Under the pieces are notes generated by a model. That model saw only the letters and a program-made list of their open reading frames with translations. It was not told where the DNA came from and did not search any database. From Tetradesmus obliquus (Eukaryota; Chlorophyta; Chlorophyceae; Sphaeropleales; Scenedesmaceae), in assembly GCA_030272155.1 (NCBI GenBank), contig CP126198.1, forward strand, positions 310,001 through 374,000: a stretch of 64,000 bases of DNA. Reading direction: 5' to 3'. Numbering within the stretch: position 1 is the stretch's first letter; each line of letters starts with the position of its first letter. The position numbers and the translations under genes are program-made. Shown here in pieces: positions 60,129 through 64,000 of this stretch.

Positions 60129-61185
60129 GTGGGATGCGGCTACCTAATGAGGGTGAGGCAGTTGGAGTTTGCTGCAGGCACGCCCTGAACCCCTCCCACC
60201 AGCAGCAGCAGCAGCAGCAACAGCAACAGCCTGTCTGCTGCAGATTCTGAACACTTCCAGTGCCTGCCAGCAACAATTCACACAGCGCCAAGCGCTACAG
60301 CTGCTACCCATCCACTGCATTTTACTATCACCTGCCCCAGCGCACTCTGCACCAGTTGCGTCCAGCTGCCTGTGCCCTCACTGCTGCTGCCACTGCTGCT
60401 GCCACTGCTGCTGTTTTACGCCCATCATCACCTGGGCCAATGCATTCTGCACAAGTTGTGTCCTGCTACACTGCCTGTGCACTGCTGCTGCCACGCGCTC
60501 ACCGGCTCTGTGCTTGCCAGCAGCTCTGCCTCTGCTGCTGCCACTGCTGCTGCCACTGCTGCTGCCACTGCTGCTGCCACTGCTGCTGCCACTGCTGCTG
60601 CCACTCCTGCTGCCACTGCTGCTGCCACGCGCTCACCGGCTCTGTGCTTGCCAGCAGCTCAGCCTCTGGTGCCAGCACTGATGATGTGTAGCGCTGCACA
60701 GCGCCAGGCTCCATCTTCGACACGACCCACACATTCTGCACGGCGCGCGTAGCATGGCAAACAGGAGATTCAACAGCAACACAGTGTGATTGTGTGCCTG
60801 GTGCAGTGGTCTGGTCAAGGCCTGGTAGTGTCCTTCCAGGTCTGGTCTGCTGCAGGGCAGCATGTGCTTTGCACTAAGCATGCTGCAGCAAGCGGCTGCA
60901 GAGTCAGGCAGCATGCAGTGGTCTCCACAGTCTGACAAGATGATTCAACTGGCCTCCGCAAGCGTTTCCGCGCTGCTCTGTGCACATACACCCGGGGATG
61001 CTTGCTGTGTGTTTAGAGTGTCTCTTCAGGGTGTATGGTCACGGCATCACACAGTGTGCATCCACAGTAGCCGGTCAACGCAAACGCCACTTCGCACCTT
61101 GAGCTTCTCCCGCAGCTCGCTGACAGCATCCAGCACCATGTCGATGGCAGCACTGTCTTCCAGGTCGCCAGAGCCGTACAGCTCT

Positions 61186-61216
<31 letters not shown>

Positions 61217-62783
61217 CAGATGGCGTGGGCTGTCAGCAATGCACTGGCATGTGCAGCTCACGCACAAGCTGCTGCTGCTGCTGTTTGGGCAGCGCTGAGC
61301 TCCACCATGCCGCGCGCAGAGCCTCAAAATGTTGTGTTGCATGCATTGGCGGCTAAGGGGCCTGTAGATTGCGTGCACTACAAACCGGGCCTGGTGCAGC
61401 AGGCGATGCCAGCTGTTAGCGGGCGCCACTCACTGTATTTCCGCCCAAGGTGACGCAGGATGGCCTGAACAAGGTGCCAGGTGGCCGGCAGCAGGCGGCA
61501 GCAACACAAGAGCGGTATTGATTTCGTGTCCAGAACGCATTTTGCTGGCAGACAGTGGTAACATGCCAACGGCTGGGTGTAGGATGTGTCACAACTGCTG
61601 CAAGCGGTATGGTTGCCGCGGGGCGTCCGCAGCGCCAGCTGTTGCCTGCATGCACTTGCACAGCCCTGTGCAGCGTTGCAAGCTGCTGTGCTGCCCGGCC
61701 AGCAATCCAAGCGCCATAGCAGCGCCAGCGTACTATGCTGGTAGCAGCAAGCCTCAACAAAAACTCACACATGCCAGCATGACAAGCACCAGAGCTCAGA
61801 GTCGTGATGGTAGCTACAGATCGTGGCAGACACACCCAAGTCTGCCGCCGCTCACCATGGACTGCACCAGGTTGATCTGTGCCATCAACAAGAGCCAGCA
61901 TGCCAGGCAGTAAGTAAGGCTATGCTCATGTCAGCAGAGCACCAATCACTGCAAACTCACCATGGACTGCACCAGGTGCCAAATCCGTAAGGCAAGGGAT
62001 GCATAGATGTTTCTACTTGTCACCAGCCTGCGGGCGCTCAAAACATAAAACGCTCACCATGGACTGCACCAAGTCGATTTTTGCGTTGACCTCGTCCACG
62101 AAGCGAGGCATCTGCCGAAAAGGGAAGCTGTCCAGATCGCGCCGCACCAGCGCGTGCAGCGGCTCAACGGGCGGCTCAAACCAGGGCTGCTGCATCAGTG
62201 CTAGCACCAGCCTGGCAGCAGCAGCAGCAGCAGCAGCGTTGCATTTTTTGCATTTTTGCATGGCAATTGAGTGCGATCATGGGTGTGATCCTGTGCAAAT
62301 TGTTGTTCTGCTAGCCAGGTAGCCCAGCAGGGAGTAAGAAAGCACAACAGGGACTTTGCAGATCCATTCTGCATACTTGCAGGCAGCGCATACCAGAACA
62401 GCTGTGCAACTGCACACTCAGAGTTGTGCAGCAGCACTGCTGTTTGAAACTGTATCAGGCAGTCCACCTTCATCACTAGGTTCATGACACAGAGCTAGGT
62501 GAAGGCAACATCAATATGCTGTGTGTGGCGTTGCACAATTTCACCTGATGGGCTCAGCGCGGCCCCGCACAGGGTAGTAGTGCAGCACTGGCACGTTGCT
62601 GGTGGCTGGTGTCGCACAAATCAACCAGCACAGCAGGCGGTTAGCAGCCCTGTCCCTGTTGCTCTCGTAGTTAGTGATGCTGGAGGTGATATAAGCAAAA
62701 ACTTCACCCAAGTGATGTAGAGCATAGGGCACAAAACTGGTGCCAGCGTGCAATGCACGCTCAGCGTCCAATGCTTGCTGCAC
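58902..62783 (-). CDS. Glutathione S-transferase-like protein (sigma/mu-like N-terminal domain)
   Basis: Exons: 62783-62545 (tentative), 62211-62058, 61464-61434, 61183-61098, 60735-60637, 60095-59808, 59480-59390, 58999-58902. Exons 2-8 join in frame. The thioredoxin-like domain begins VPVLHYYPVRGRAEPIR, with a Tyr at the usual catalytic position and the RGRAEPIR glutathione-site block. It continues PFRQMPRFVDE (the cis-Pro loop) and DLVQSMAILRHLGRKY, with the QS that grips the glutathione glutamate. The C-terminal domain has WFVGERLSIADIAVADL, the conserved N-capping region. Exon 6 carries an insertion of about 60 Gly/Ala/Ser/Asp-rich residues before that block, unusual in the family. In exon 1 the only in-frame Met lies 64 codons before the domain. 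A short separate first exon is likelier, so the start is unsure. Expected role: conjugating or reducing electrophiles with glutathione in the cytosol. Confidence 0.78.
60485..60630 (-). repeat. Echo of GST-like exon 5 and CTGCTGCCA microsatellite
   Basis: One copy of the exon 5 end (boundary 60637, encoding LLASTEP, then GTGAGC) lies at about 60490-60525. Between them is a (CTGCTGCCA)n array, about ten units of 9 bases. CTGCCACTG units also occur at 60380-60415. Confidence 0.88.
61850..61990 (-). repeat. Donor-side echoes of GST-like exon 2 (two copies)
   Basis: The exon end encoding DLVQSM (boundary 62058) with GTGAG recurs near 61961 and 61857. The outer copy keeps about 30 exon bases. Confidence 0.88.
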
Positions 62784-63396
62784 CGCAAGGCTTGCGTATT
62801 TTACTCAGCAGGTGCAGCGCTGCTTCTACTAGCGCGCCCTGCAGCTACTCACCAGCAGAGAAGGCACCTTCCTGTGCTACCCAGTGCTCCTCTGGTGGGT
62901 GTGGCTCAGTCATGCTTGAAAGAGCTCTTCCTGGTACTGGCACAGAGAGTTCACACAGTCTCGAGATAGCACGCAGTACGCAGCCTGTTCGGCACTGGAA
63001 CTTAGAAAAAGCAAATCAGTCGATCGTGTCCTTTACAAGCTTGATGTGCTTGTTGGCTGATCGCACACCTGCAAGGTACTGCCCTTGTCGTCACAAGAGG
63101 CAATCACAGCACTGCTTTAGCGGGCCGTAAGGCGTACAAACAATAACAGTAAAAGGTTTAAAGCGGGTCACTGGCTATCGCACAGCTGGAAGAAGAAGTA
63201 ACAGCCCCAGGGTCTGTGCTTTAGTGATGCGCTCACAAACGAGGCAGTGACGGTGATGGGGCAGCGATCTGGTGATTCTAAAGTGGCAGGGACATTTTAG
63301 CAGCGCGCGACTGTAGTGGGTTGCCCCATCACCCGGGGCTGACAAGTTGTCGATCGACAGAGTTGTTCTGGCAGTTCTAGGCAGAAGCTCGTCGCC

Positions 63397-63464
63397 ATGC
63401 AGCTCGTCAGCAATGCCCTGGCGCAGGAGTGCGCCATGGGTGGGCTGATGATGGCCTACTTCAT
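63397..63464 (+). CDS. Possible first exon of a gene running off the window
   Basis: An ATG in a good context (GTCGCCATGC) opens a 22-codon segment (MQLVSNALAQECAMGGLMM and on) with low-complexity-free composition. It ends in a GTGCGT donor, phase 2. No continuation was found before 64000, and I do not recognise the protein. If unspliced, the frame stops after 51 codons at 63552. Divergent placement to the GST-like gene would give the two a shared promoter region (62784-63396). Confidence 0.3.
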
Positions 63465-64000
63465 GTGCGTGGGTTGGCTGGGCAGCAGAGGCACCTGCAG
63501 TGCAGTGCTGCAGCTTGGCAAGCAGCTACTGCAGCTTACAGGCTTAGGCTAAGACAAAAGCATACCTAGTTGCTGTCTGGCACGGCAGAGGGCCTCATCT
63601 TGCCGGCCCAGCCTGCATCTTGCAGCAGCAACAGCGACAACAGTGCTGTAGCAGCAGCACCTGCAGACAGCTGCCTTTGTGTGCGCAGCAGTCTGTGGAT
63701 TTGCAAGCAGCAAACTATGAACAAGGCCAGTGGTACATTTGTTGTATACTTCAGCATAATGCTTCAGCGTTGCTAGTCGAGTTGTGGCAGTGCTGCTGTG
63801 TCCTTACATATCAGCAGAGGTGGTGCTTCACCAGTTGACAATGCGCAGCATGCAGTAGCAAGGAACAGCCACGAGCATGCTACAGCACCGAGCCTTGCAG
63901 TTATGCCAGATAGTGACCAGCATCAAATACTTTGCCGCAGACCTCGCAGCTTGCAGGAGGGGAGCAGCAGCACGCAGCAGCCCACAGTAATTCACCATTC

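Overview
This window looks like nuclear DNA of a green alga, most likely a chlorophyte of the Chlorophyceae (a Sphaeropleales-type genome is my guess). The reasons are intron-dense genes with GTGAG-type donors and CTGCAG acceptors, very many CTG/CAG triplet tracts read as poly-Ala, poly-Gln or poly-Ser, TGTAA-type 3' signals, and plant/algal families such as an SBP-box factor and a DGAT2 acyltransferase. No bacterial-style operon, tRNA, rRNA, CRISPR array or intact transposon was recognised. Splice models were built by hand. Every internal junction given with exon coordinates keeps the reading frame unless the entry says otherwise.

Layout: (1) 1779-4561, minus: secreted Tyr/Cys-rich protein of unknown function, 5 exons. 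(2) 7408-11384, minus: RAD7-like leucine-rich-repeat protein, 6 exons. (3) 14684-18382, plus: DGAT2-type diacylglycerol acyltransferase, 6 exons. (4) 24805-32202, minus: very large SBP-box / ankyrin-type / membrane-anchored transcription factor resembling CRR1/SPL7, 7 exons. (5) 34262-37076, minus: TMEM216/TMEM17-type ciliary transition-zone protein. (6) 38152-40606, plus: small twin-CX9C protein of the DUF3128 (C22orf39/PANTS-like) type, 3 exons. (7) 43549-52274, minus: APC-superfamily amino-acid permease, 13 exons. (8) 52913-58571, minus: IST1-like ESCRT-III regulator, 7 exons. (9) 58902-62783, minus: glutathione S-transferase-like protein, 8 exons, first exon uncertain. (10) about 63397, plus: a possible first exon of a gene that runs off the window. 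The stretches between them (1-1778, 4562-7170, 11385-14683, 18383-24580, 32203-34073, 37077-38151, 40986-43456, 62784-63396) carry no gene I can support. The genes are unrelated housekeeping functions, and I see no shared pathway.

The most striking property is intron architecture. In six of the nine well-supported genes the introns hold tandem, diverged copies ('echoes') of the neighbouring exon end together with its splice site, usually at about 90-220 bp spacing. I count roughly fifty echoes. Downstream of an exon they repeat its 3' end plus the GT donor. Upstream of an exon they repeat its 5' end plus the CAG acceptor. Some introns have both. The most extreme case is permease intron 7, with five donor echoes and four acceptor echoes in 1.3 kb. 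I do not know of a described name for this pattern. It could reflect a mechanism of intron growth, a source of alternative splice sites, or both.
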